Assembly (NCBI GenBank): GCA_949752745.1
Contig: OX457032.1
Coordinates: forward strand, 16,656,720-16,720,719
Direction of reading: 5' to 3'
Length of the DNA stretch: 64,000 nt
Origin: Protula sp. h YS-2021
Lineage: Eukaryota; Annelida; Polychaeta; Sabellida; Serpulidae
Shown: positions 34,401 through 44,800 of the stretch, one piece after another
How the letters are laid out: every line of letters begins with the position of its first letter
Position numbering within the stretch: position 1 is the stretch's first letter
Translations under genes and position numbers: made by a program
The notes under the pieces: model-generated
Databases searched by the model: none
The model's input: the letters and a program-made list of their open reading frames with translations, nothing else
What the model was told of the DNA's origin: nothing

Positions 34401-36999
34401 TGTCCTTCAAAGAATTGGAGTTAAGAAACTGAGCGTTTGGTCCTTTTATGCTATTTTTACTTTCTAGTACAACGTTGGAATTGTCATTATCCGTGGGCAC
34501 TCTCGTTTTTTCACGGTTTACCTCTCTGACAGCCTCTTGAGAGCGCATTTCTCTAATGAGCTTCTTTATTGTGCTTTGACGCACTATGTTTTCTTGCATG
34601 AAGTTTATAGTTTGGGATCCGGGGCGTCTGTGACCATACTCCTGAGATATATCCCTCAGATAGCAAAGCAATGCGCTCATTACACATGCTATTTAAATAA
34701 AATAATAAACTTATTTTTACAATTAACGTGATCGCAAATGGGTAGCAAACAGAGCCAGCGAAGTACGAAGCCGAAGATAACACACTGGTAACCAATTCAG
34801 AAAACAAAATCTACAGACGAGTGCACTACAAGTGCTGAGAAAAACACACGAAAGATGAAACCTGTCCGGTTTGGTGTCACTTTTGCCGTAAAATCAGTCC
34901 TATGAGATGGGCCGTAAGAAGCAACGCAAAATCAACGAGGTGAGCCAGAATAACACATATAGATATAGGATATAGAAGTCCAAGCATATCATATTTATCA
35001 AAAAGCGATACTCCTGTAAGCTTTTTTCGGCCTTAAAGAGGCATTGCTCCTCAGAGTCCGTTAGTATGTTGGAGACAGGTTTGATATATACACATGTCAA
35101 TAAAATAATTAAATTGATAAAAAGTACAATTAAAAATTAAATTGATAAAAAAGTACGACAAAGACACGATTTTTACGCGACTAAGCCTCAAATGCGCTTT
35201 CACGCGTGTACGTGTAAAATACCAATGGTATCTGTTCGGCTGAAAATATACGGCTATTATCTGTGCCAGAGTTTGTCCAGAATATACACGGAATTCACCG
35301 ACGCCATATGATTTTACATAAGGAAAGCATACTAATGTAAACTGACGATCTATGATTTTCTACACTATAAGCCTCCCAAATAGCAATTGTTATACAAATA
35401 CATTATCTTTAATTTTTATACTTCCAGAGTCATCAATTTTGCCGTTTATCACCACAAAATAGCGGAGTTGTTTCCTCCTATAACATTCTCATGACTTACC
35501 TTAGATACTAAGAATAGAATTGCGTATCAGTAAGGTTTAAAATGCGATTAATGAACGTATGACACAGCATAAAAGTGTCGTACAGAAAACTATTGTTCGT
35601 TACTTAATTAATACTGAATTGCTTCTACAAAGTTAATGTACTGAAGCTTTAGAAAACAAATCACAAAAATGAGACGTGAAATTAGATTGTGGCCTATGTT
35701 GAATAGAATTGGTATTATTTAAGCTCTAAATTAACAGCGTCTCATATTTGACGACAGTATGTGCTTGTTTCAGAGTAACCAGATGTTGTCGAAAGTTTGG
35801 AAAAGTTCAATGTGCCAGTGTACAAGTGATAATGCAGATGTTAAGACGGAGCAAATAAGGTCGTTCTACTTTAGTCACCAATAGTTTTCATTATTTATAT
35901 TTATGTATTACTTGGCCAATTAACTGAAAAATATCTTAAAGGCATCGTTAAGCATATCTTCTGAAAAAAAATGAATATATTCCAGAAAAATTGAATTAGA
36001 ACAATAATGTCTGTCTAAAACTAGCTTACTTCATTTTATGCAATAGCTGCTTCGCAAAGGCGTCAAAATTGTATTATCGTTGCACAATTAAAGGTCTAGA
36101 GACTAGATCAGCTTGTCACTTCAGCCTTCTGACATAAAGAACACGTACCCACATGCAAATTTATGCATTTTCGCCAGCAAAACACAACTTTTGCAATCAC
36201 ATGGATCTGCTTTCGATAACTGTCTTAAAGAGATGAGGCAGTGTTACATACAACAACTCATTGGAGCAATAGTCAAAGTTGTAATTTAATTTATCGAATG
36301 GGAACCAGATCATCACAGCACTTCCCAATTGAGTCGAAACCCACTGTAGGGGTATTCAAAGGGAATGCTTAGAAATTAAATTTATTGGGAAGTGGGTAAG
36401 TTATACTTGCAAATATGTATTCTCAAAGGCTAAGCGGACACTTCCCTGGCAAGAATGTTGTCAAAATATTAACATGTTTTACCATTTATTCTGTTTTCTG
36501 AAAGAATCGTAATTAAAAAAAGAGGATATTGTATATTCATGGCTCTATTATCTACCCATTCTTTGGCTTGCAGTTTCATAACATATTGTGGAATTAATGC
36601 TGGTTGCAATTGCTTCGACATTGTTAAACATCCCCGTTTTAAAAATTAGTGACTTCCTGAGCTAAAGAGAGCATTTTTTGTACATAAACAATTCAAATGT
36701 GGCAGCTTTTCTGACTGGAGCTTTACCCTTTTCATAGTTGTTATTCTTTAGCCAAATATCTTAAATTCAACTACAAGACACATGTTAAAATTGTATTGAT
36801 TTGATCTTCTTCCAATTCAGACCTGTATTTGTTCTGATTAAAATGACTGTGAATGTGAATGATATGTGAAACAATGTAGGATATGCACCAGGTTCGATAA
36901 CTTTTGTGTTGTTAAACTAAATAAAGGTCTTTCATATATTGCCAATAGAAAGAACATTTTACACAGAGATATTTTAATACTGGATCTCTTAATGGAAAC
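31452..36999. other. Duplicated spacer upstream of the phospholipase gene
   Basis: Homologous to 56,871-63,022. Apart from the minus-strand locus at 33.87-34.68 kb I see no conserved reading frame: open frames such as those near 31.3-31.6 kb and 32.7 kb are interrupted in unit 2. The sequence is AT-rich. Confidence 0.5.
33870..34680 (-). pseudogene. Unrecognised minus-strand locus, unit 1 copy (decayed 3' part)
   Basis: An open segment at 34,680-34,294 encodes a hydrophilic stretch (STIKKLIREMRSQEAVREVN, later LIKAVQEADALGSHSAG) ending near a possible donor GTAAAAGT. The downstream segment, open in unit 2 (MRRRQFQFEFEEP...), is broken here by TAA at 34,009-34,007 and by a one-base deletion further on. 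I do not recognise the family. It could be the remnant of a multi-exon gene whose 5' exons lie further right, or non-coding sequence with chance frames. Exon borders cannot be fixed without transcripts. Confidence 0.3.
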
Positions 37000-37176
37000 A
37001 TGAAAATGTTGAATAGATGTGTAGTCGTGATAGCACTCTTTATTATTAGAAGGAGTAGTGCTTGTGGGGATGTCACCTTGCGATGTCCTACGGGCCAACC
37101 GTTTTCAGCAACGACATGCAGGAGAAGCTTTTGGTTCATTACATTTTGTCCAACTTGTGGAAACACCGCTGCTCAG
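37000..37176 (+). CDS. Phospholipase A2-like gene, exon 1 (signal peptide)
   Basis: Fifty-nine codons ending at CAG before GTAGAT. The hydrophobic core VVVIALFII is followed by RRSSA and a likely cleavage before CGD. Six Cys follow the signal. The start at 37,000 was chosen because it opens the signal peptide. Unit 2 has an extra in-frame ATG upstream that is ACA here. Confidence 0.78.
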
Positions 37177-39467
37177 GTAGATATAGTCATGCATTTTGAT
37201 TAAGGTCAATGATTTGCTCATTTAAATACAAGATTAAATGCAATTTAAATGTAACTTTTAATAAATTAAAAACACAAGAAATGCAAAAGATGTGAATAAT
37301 CTAACAATCGGCATTGGAAAACAATTTGTACTAGTAGACTACCCGTCTGTTGGGTGCCAAACGCACTCATTGACCCCTGGGTACAAACCTGGTGGAAGGG
37401 TGTAATATACGGCTTTGTTGTTATACATGACCGCATAAAATTCAAGAAATATATCCTTTTATGTATATTATGTCCCATAGTGCTAATAAATATACAAAAA
37501 ATAGGTTTTTATCCAATTATTATTGTGTAGGGTTTGTGTGGTGGGAAAATGGCTGACGCAATACAGTGACGCCATGATCTATTTATAGCAGCACATACCT
37601 GAATTTATGGTGACGGGGTATGCGTAGTGGGTAAGGGGCAAAGTGGTGGTATTTAAATGCATTGAGGCGTGTAATTCTGCAAACATTTTCTATAGGGAAA
37701 AGGGGTATGGCTTTGCAATGTCACAGTGTACCAAATGGTCTGTTTAACATTCACGCTTTATATAAAAAGACGGAGTGTGTAGTCTGTGTGTATTATGTAA
37801 AGGGTAGTTACAGCAAGAGGTAAGTTGATTCGATGTAGTGGGCTATGTGACACCGCCAACGCCGCCGCCACCACCACCACCGCCGCAGCCACCACCACCA
37901 CCACCGCCGCCGCAGCAGCAGCAGCAAAATATGGAGTTACTTGACGTACCGACACATATATTCCACCACCTGTCGGTGCTGAACAAGTGATAGAAAAAGG
38001 ATGGTGGAATATATGTGTCGGTGCGTCAAGTAATTCCATATTTTGCTGCTGCTGCGGCGGCGGCGGTGGTGGTGGTGGCGGCGGCGTTGGCGGTGTCACA
38101 TAGCCCACTACATCGAATCAACTTACCTCTTGCTGTAACTACCCTTTACATAATACACACAGACTACACACTCCGTCTTTTTATATAAAGCGTGAATGTT
38201 AAACAGACCATTTGGTACACTGTGACATTGCAAAGCCATACCCCTTTTCCCTATAGAAAATGTTTGCAGAATTACACGCCTCAATGCATTTAAATACCAC
38301 CACTTTGCCCCTTACCCACTACGCACACCCCGTCACCATAAATTCAGGTATGTGCTGCTATAAATAGATCATGGCGTCACTGTATTGCGTCAGCCATTTT
38401 CCCACCACACTAACCCTACACAATAATAATTGGATAAAAGCCTATTATTTGTATATTTATTAGCACTATGGGACATAATATACATAAAAGGATATATTTC
38501 TTGAATTTTATGCGGTCATGTATAACAACAAAGCCGTATATTACACCCTACCACCAGGTTTGTACCCAAGGGTCAATGAGTGCGTTTGGCACCCAACAGA
38601 CGGGTAGTCTACTTGTACTTGTTGAAGTGAAACATTATCAATATTATCTAAACAAAATGTCAAGCTTCAAAAACTGTTTCTTGCGTTTTCACTCTTTTAA
38701 GTTAATAAATATTCTAAAGTTTTAACTTTTTTATTTATAAACATTATATATAAACATTTATATAAACGTTTTATTTACACATGCTTAACTGTTCTAAGAA
38801 AAGTAGTATTGAAAAAAAAATGAATGGATACAATGCTTGTGATGTATGTGTACAAGGTAGGATCACAATGCCCCCTTTATTCCTGTAATGGCGCCATAGA
38901 TAACTGGTTTGGCATTGATAACGGCTGCACTGCCGTCATCTCTGGAGTGACTGAAGCTTATAACGAAATTTTTGGGTAGTTATATTCGCTATTTAGGTTA
39001 CTTTTCCAATATTCCAATGTTTTAGCACTGTCTGAAGTACGTATTTCTTCTTGTCATACAGGTTGCAAACACTACTTGAAGTGTATATTGTGACAAAGGT
39101 TGTATTTGCCGCATAATGTGTGTATGTTTTTGTTTTACAAGCTCTAGCGATCCTACGTATTGTCCGCTTTTTTATTAGTATAACGACTGCTGCATAATAT
39201 CTGTAACTTTTATTTTCGGAAGGATTATTTGTACAACATCCGTGTTTTTTTTGTTCAAGGGCTGCTTGTACTTTGCATGACTTGTGTCTTGAAGTACCAG
39301 AACGTAGTCAAAAAACGTGTGACGACGATATGCTGCATAATATGTTGACCATTTGCGATCACGCTGGGTATGGGCCAGCTTGTGATGCAGCTGCACATCT
39401 TGCATACGCAGCTGTCAGAGCCGCTGGGTGGTATTTTGAAATCGACATTACTTGTGTTCGTGTGTGA
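37000..39467 (+). CDS. Secreted phospholipase A2-like protein (conodipine type), 3 exons
   Basis: The exons are 37,000-37,176, 38,857-38,975 and 39,260-39,467. Phases fit (0, then 2) and the CDS is 504 nt for 167 residues. Exon 1 encodes a signal peptide (MKMLNRCVVVIALFII) and a Cys-rich start. Exon 2 holds a Cys-rich loop ending in an NGCT motif. Exon 3 has the phospholipase A2 active-site motif CTLHDLC (His-Asp pair), then CDDDM, a conserved Cys and AAVRAAGW. Known relatives hydrolyse the sn-2 bond of phospholipids outside the cell; some act in venom and others in digestion or defence, and sequence alone cannot say which. Intron 1 carries a 1.28-kb palindromic insertion. AATAAA lies 322 nt after the stop (39,789). 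Family assignment is by motif spacing, not a search. Confidence 0.75.
37327..38619. mobile_element. 1.28-kb palindromic (foldback-type) element in intron 1
   Basis: The element spans 37,333-38,613. The left arm (37,333-37,968) and right arm (38,002-38,613) are near-perfect reverse complements around a 33-bp spacer. Both ends read AGTAGACTACCCGTCTGTTG inward. TGTACT flanks it on both sides (37,327-37,332 and 38,614-38,619), and unit 2 has an empty site at about 63,340-63,360 (TTTGTGCTTGTTCAAG). The arms differ by a few substitutions and by the length of CCA/CAG repeats near the centre. There is no transposase, so it must move in trans. The superfamily is not recognised. Confidence 0.92.
38857..38975 (+). 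CDS. Phospholipase A2-like gene, exon 2
   Basis: 119 nt between the acceptor TGTACAAG and the donor GTAGTT (GTAACT in unit 2), phase 0 to 2. It encodes CPLYSCNGAIDNWFGIDNGC and further residues. The same borders and phase hold in unit 2, supporting a true exon. Confidence 0.75.
39260..39467 (+). CDS. Phospholipase A2-like gene, exon 3 (catalytic, stop)
   Basis: The acceptor TTTTTTTTGTTCAAG is a strong one. One base completes the codon left by exon 2, followed by ACTLHDLC with the catalytic His-Asp, then KTCDDDMLHNMLTIC, CDAAAHLAYAAVRAAGW and a TGA stop. Confidence 0.78.
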
Positions 39468-39857
39468 AAAAACAGAGTGGATTTTTTAAATAATGTATCA
39501 TGTTTTTGAGGCAAATGAGCAGAGTACATTACGTACTTTTAAGATTAAGTGAAAAGCAGTCGTCCTGTACTGTTCAATGTTTCAACAATATCGTTATTTT
39601 GCTCTTTTAAACGACTGCTAAAACGCATGTTTACTGTGAAAATTTAAATTTATATGTGCATTTTTAAAACAAAAAAAACTTTTCTTCAGCAAAGAATGTG
39701 AGAGTATATTTTTCATTCTGTCATAATTAAAACACTGTAAGATTTTACATGATTTAACTTAATTTGGTTTTAAACTGATAGATTTTTTAATAAAAACGGC
39801 CATTAAGAATACTTGAAAAGACTTCGTAATGTCAGATAAACTATTCAAATAACACTT

Positions 39858-40176
39858 TCTCAATACTTATCAGCTCAGAATACACTTGCTTAACAAAGAA
39901 ACTCAAATTCTGCCTTTTCAGACTGCTATTTAAAATTATTGCGGCACTACACATTTGTTCTGGTGAACCATTACATGTTGAACCACCTGGATACTTATTT
40001 TATTAATAATGGCGCACAGATGTCGTAACGCCCAAGACGCAAATTCAAATTATTCCTTCTCAATATGTATCATTTTAGAAGACATTTGCTTAATATGGAA
40101 AGTTATGCTTTTCAGATTATCACCTAAAATTATTGCTGCCCCACATATTTGTTCTTGTTAACCATTACATACTGAA
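39858..40176. repeat. Diverged direct repeat, two ~120-bp units
   Basis: The segments 39,858-39,982 and 40,057-40,176 share TCTCAATA, ACATTTGCTTAA-like, TTTCAGA, AAAATTATTG and TTTGTTCT phrases and ACCATTACAT near the end, in order. They are clearly related but diverged. Confidence 0.7.
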
Positions 40177-40230
40177 GTGAATAATTATAATAGGGAAAAA
40201 ATAAAACAATGTGCATTCAAACAAAATAAC

Positions 40231-40292
40231 GGTAAGTTCTGTTGGCTAGAGCGTTGGTCTGGTAATTCCAAGGTTCCGAGTTCCATTCCAGC
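40231..40292 (+). repeat. tRNA-Thr-like SINE fragment
   Basis: The A-box-like TTGGCTAGAGCG, TTGGTCTGGTAATTCCAAGG (GGT anticodon loop) and B-box-like GAGTTCCATTCC are in tRNA order. The continuation AGCTTGTAAGCATAGGATTG matches the one after the SINE at 29,962-30,031. The acceptor stem is not closed. Confidence 0.65.
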
Positions 40293-40406
40293 TTGTAAGC
40301 ATAGGATTGACATCCGCTCCAACTGCTTTGGTCATCCCTTAAAATTAAATAAAAATACAGTGAAATACTCTGTTAGGGAGAGCATTGACTGGCCTTTTTT
40401 GTAACA

Positions 40407-40476
40407 AACGCATCTTAGTGTTATTAAACTCAATACCGGGGTGCCGATATTGAGCATAATAACACTAAGATGCGTT
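40407..40476. other. 70-nt near-perfect hairpin
   Basis: AACGCATCTTAGTGTTATT (40,407-40,425) is perfectly complementary to 40,458-40,476. Inside, CTCAATA pairs with TATTGAG and CGG with CCG around a small loop. It could be a tiny palindromic transposon, a cruciform, or a small-RNA precursor; nothing in the sequence decides. Confidence 0.8.
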
Positions 40477-41883
40477 AGAGTAGAGTAGGGTTGGACAACA
40501 CCGCTTCGATTTTACTTTTTTTGTCATCTATAGGATATGCAGGATATATATGACATTAAATAGTATTGCATTAATGCCATCATTGTCCAGAACTCGCATC
40601 CATTGTCATTGATCAATCTTTTCCCGGTGTGGAAAAATAACGATTGATCGTGGTCTGTTGAACATTGCTCCGTGCACAAGAATACTGAATTACTTGTTTA
40701 ATAACACATTAAACTTCTGAAGTCTTCACAACAACATAATTAAATTCATGCCTGCACCGTCATTACTGCTATTATCATCATCAGCAACTAGAGGTTGCCC
40801 TGAGATCGCATTTCAGCCACCAGTTTTTACTCCCAACCATCTCCAAGCTCCTCTTTTACAGGTGTATTCGAGCCAATGCCAACGTATGTTTTATGACCTA
40901 ATACTGCTATGTGTGATGCAAAATTAGAATCAACAGCAAATGATGAGAATCGACATTTTGCGAAACATTTTGTAACGATATATGGCATAATTTCACGAAT
41001 CAATCTCAACTACAGTTTAAAATCCAATAACAAATACAATTTGAAAAAGTTATGCATCATGTACAAGTCTCCAATTCCCCAGAAATATCAGTGATTTGAG
41101 ATATCTTTCGAAAAGCCGAAAAGATCATTTAAACGTTTTCTACCTTGCACAGGATAGTTCATTGCGTATTAAACAAAAATAGACAAATTATGCGAGTATC
41201 AATTTCTAAGAATTTTTTTCATAAACAATCAGCAGGTATGAAAAATGCGCTGACATTTTCATTAAATATGTAAATTTTCTGGCCCCAATACGAAACCAGC
41301 AAGTCCTGAAATTTTAACGTATCTATATGATAACTGATTCAATAGATCCGCTGTACAATTAATTGTGATGGTTTTCCTTTAGAATAATGTGCTAATTTCA
41401 CACAATGTACTTAAATATAAATATACTACTTGCGGTGAAACGGTAAGCAATTTAGTTGTAACTTTAAACCTGGCCTTTCTAGTTTCATACCTGCTTTTTT
41501 ATAATTAACGGCAATAATTAAATACATATATCATTGATCTGGAAGAATCAGCACGTCTTATGTTGTCCCGTGTGAATTCTCAATTGTTTTAAATTCCTAA
41601 AGATAATTCATATTCAGGTACTTTCTTTTGAGTGAGGATATATTTAACTGTTTCAAGATTGCTGTTGCTTATCTTAGGTCGTAATCACTGTATAATGCAA
41701 TGAATCTGACGGAATGCTTTAGAAATTTTAACCAGCTCTAGGCATATCTGGTGTGGATAAAAAATTGTTCAAGTATTTTTCAACACAGGCCTTGTCGGAC
41801 ATCCATAAGGCCATAGGCTATCTGCAGTTGAACAATAGTTAAAGTTTACTTCCCTTCTTTTATTTATTTTTTTATTTTGCTTT

Positions 41884-44800
41884 GCGTATGTTTACGTATA
41901 CATTTCGTGTAATCATCAATGCGGCATTTTAGCGGATCGCCAGAAAAAATTGATATGTAAACTAAACAGGGTTTTTGTTCACGAAACAGCAGCTTCGCCT
42001 GGACCGAACAAGCCCTTCCTGGAATCTGGTGATACAATTCCATCATATTTTTCTCGTTCTCTGATAAACATAAACAACGGTAACATGTTCCTTCTAGCAT
42101 CCTGTGTTGGTGCATGTTGCCATGGAGAACCGCACCATCCATCGAGGGCTGTAAAGCATGCAGTTATGTTAGCAGAGCTCTTTCATTTCGTTAGCTTGGA
42201 AGCAATGAGAGAATGGCGCGATAAATCCGGCATTACGGTAAACTAGCTTTCCAAATCAATAAATGGTGGATACCACCAGCGTGGGAAATCACACAGTTGC
42301 AATATGTAACGAGTCTAATTTAAATCCTTAAAATTATTTAAATTTGACCAATAGATCACTCAGATAATCTAGGATAATTAATACATTGATATCCCCTTGT
42401 TTGAAACCGGAAGTTAGTTTACCGTAATGCCGGATTTAGCGCGCCGTTCTCTGATGTCTCCCATCACCCTCAGGAAGAGCTCCGCTATACAATTCCAATC
42501 AAATTTCATATTCAGGTAATATTTAATTTTTGAACGGCAATACTGAGCACGCACATTACTGACCATGAAGACAACCCCCCCCCCACCCGTTCCCCCCTCC
42601 CTAACGACAAGCTTGTTTGCTAAACTGTACTCCTACCAAAACAAGTTAAATATCTTTAATTACAATTCTTGCCTTATACGAACGTGGCACGATAACGGAA
42701 AATTCTTTTCTCTGTCACATATATCTCAGTATGAACATAAATTTTACAATTGTAATTCTGTTTGAGAAAAATATGCGAGAATAGCTTTATTTAAAAAAGG
42801 GGGCTTGTTATTTTAACTGCACCCGAAATTCCAACACCAACATTCTACGACCATTCATCTGACCTGGTTTTTGACAAAGACATTGTGCAGGCTAAAATCT
42901 GGAGCTTCCTTAAAATGTGAAGGAAAGATTATATTCGCATATAAAACGCCAAATCGTTTCATATAAGGTTAACAACTAGACTTCTGTGTTTTAAAGCAGA
43001 TTTCTTTCAATTTAACCCACAATGATTTAAAGCGGGAGAAGGGAATGAGAAGGAGGATATTCATTTTTGCTGTAGTTGCACAGCTCTCAGCTCCATTCCA
43101 ACCTTGGTGAAATAACGCCAAGTTTTGACCTCCTTTCAGCAAATCTTGCCATCCTACGAATCAGTAAAATTGTGGCTGAAATTTTTCTCACTCTAAAACT
43201 ATTTTAACGCAGTGTCCACAAATCAATCTTTTAGACCTTTTTGAAAGCTACGCCATGTGTCTTTGATCACTTTACACATGCACCGTCTTCAAACTCCAAC
43301 GATCTTATATCTCCTTCGTAAATGCCTTCACCGCACCACCCCCCCCCATACCCGCTCCACCCACCTCACCCAACGCTACAAACTAACTATATTATGCTAA
43401 CGCGTTATCGTGAAACACTGCTGAATATATGGGTGCAATACTGACAGTTCACTTGGACGTCCTACATAATCTGGAGCCACAAAATGCTCCTTAAAATTCA
43501 CCATGACATGATGTGCTACGTCAGACTGAGAACGACCACCCGATACTGACTGTGATGTACAGAATGGCTGGGGAGGGGTGTGTGCAGGGGATGTTAAAGC
43601 TGCTGAATGTACTACGCGAGACGGGAAACGAGGACCTGATACGGTCCAGACTGTGACCCATTAAATGGAGAGGGAAGGTGTCGCGTGTAAAATCAGGGCT
43701 TTCGGTCGCTGGTTATAGCCAGAAAATCACATTGCCGTAGGCTTTGTGAAAGAGAAAGTCTCCTTCGCATTGTAAGCCATCGCTGTTTTTACTAGAGCAT
43801 GATATCGTGATTGACGTAATGGTATTACTTTGTCAGTCCCCAACGTACGAACCAAATGGGGGGGGTCCCTTATGAAGCTATCTTTATCAAGAACATGATG
43901 CGATGATCTCTGTACCATGCTGTGGTTCAGAAGAGTGCAGATAAGTTCAGGCCTTAAAATCAACCCTTAAGCGCGCACATAAGCAAAAGGCTGTGGGGTG
44001 GAGGGGGGCTGACACGTTAGTACAAGTTGCCACAATGGTACAGCCAATCTGCGACCGCCGTCAGCGAGTTGCCAACGGATCAGCAATCAATCGCAGCTAA
44101 AGTACTGTAGAAGGAAATCTTTTTCTTCCTTTTGTTCCTCCAAAAGATTGAAATATGCCACAGAAATGTGCACACACACACTGAACTTCGAGGAGCTCTC
44201 CCGCCAACCAACCCGTCAAGTGCACCATGTAGCGGAGCTTTTCTGAAAAGTACACAATTTTGCGGGAAATCTATTACGGTGCACCCGAGCTTTTCCATCA
44301 AGCAGTACATAAAATGACGTTTCCAGCTGGGTACTGAGTGTGAGAGAGGTCTGACTCACTTAAGAACCAACCTGAATCGAATGTGCAATATCAAACAATT
44401 CGTCAAGAAATGTTGTTCTGAAAACCCCCCACTACAACTAAGGGAATCAACTGACTGACGGACCTCCAAAACCCAGCATGCCCACCTCCATGGGTATTAT
44501 AACTATGTCCCAGTACACTGCGACCTGTTGAAACAATAGCAACTGTTTTGTCGCAACCGAGTCAATTGTTCCATAAGCGGGTCTATAACGGTCTGTTAAA
44601 ACGAGCGGGTACAGCACCCAAACAGACCGGGTTCGATTGCAGACGGCCACAATGCCTTGTAAAGCGATGGTGAACAATGTCATTATTGTGTTGGGTATTC
44701 TTTGTTGTTCCAATGGTAAAATTTACAATTGGTTACAAATAACTGATAGAAATTTTGGATGAAATTCACGATGGCGCCTCACCCGGTGTGTATTTTCTTA

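Larger units (their letters stand above)
9345..41883. repeat. Unit 1 of a ~32.5-kb direct tandem duplication
   Basis: Homology with unit 2 begins at GCGTATGTTTAC (9,345 and 41,884) and continues collinearly: exon 5 (16,129 with 47,723), exon 3 (17,859 with 49,362), exon 1 (20,150 with 51,294), then to CCCCAGTACT (24,141 with 55,796). It resumes at ACCATTAGCGATTGAAGATG (31,452 with 56,871) and passes through the phospholipase gene (37,000 with 63,023) to the window edge. Unit 1 holds 24,142-31,451 with no counterpart in unit 2. The unit contains SHOC2 exons 1-5, the retroelement, the unknown minus-strand locus and one complete phospholipase gene. Confidence 0.95.
39468..41883. other. Spacer between the phospholipase gene and unit 2
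   Basis: AT-rich. It contains the probable polyadenylation signal of the phospholipase gene (39,789), a diverged direct repeat, a SINE fragment and a 70-nt hairpin. No further gene is recognised. The junction with unit 2 is near 41,883. Confidence 0.55.

Noticed and set aside
37266..37478. Open frame MGHNIHKRIYFLNFM seen on opposite strands at 37.3 kb and 38.5 kb
   Set aside because: The two are the same sequence in the two arms of the palindrome. It is short and has no known domain, so I did not call a gene.
37758..38108. Pro/Ala/Val-rich open frame in the middle of the palindrome
   Set aside because: Low-complexity trinucleotide blocks of the foldback element, mirrored on both strands; no transposase motif.
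39062..39082. Possible 21-nt extra exon of the phospholipase gene after a TACAG acceptor
   Set aside because: Exon 2 (phase 2) and the catalytic exon (needing one base) join directly in phase and give the expected Cys spacing, so no extra exon is needed.
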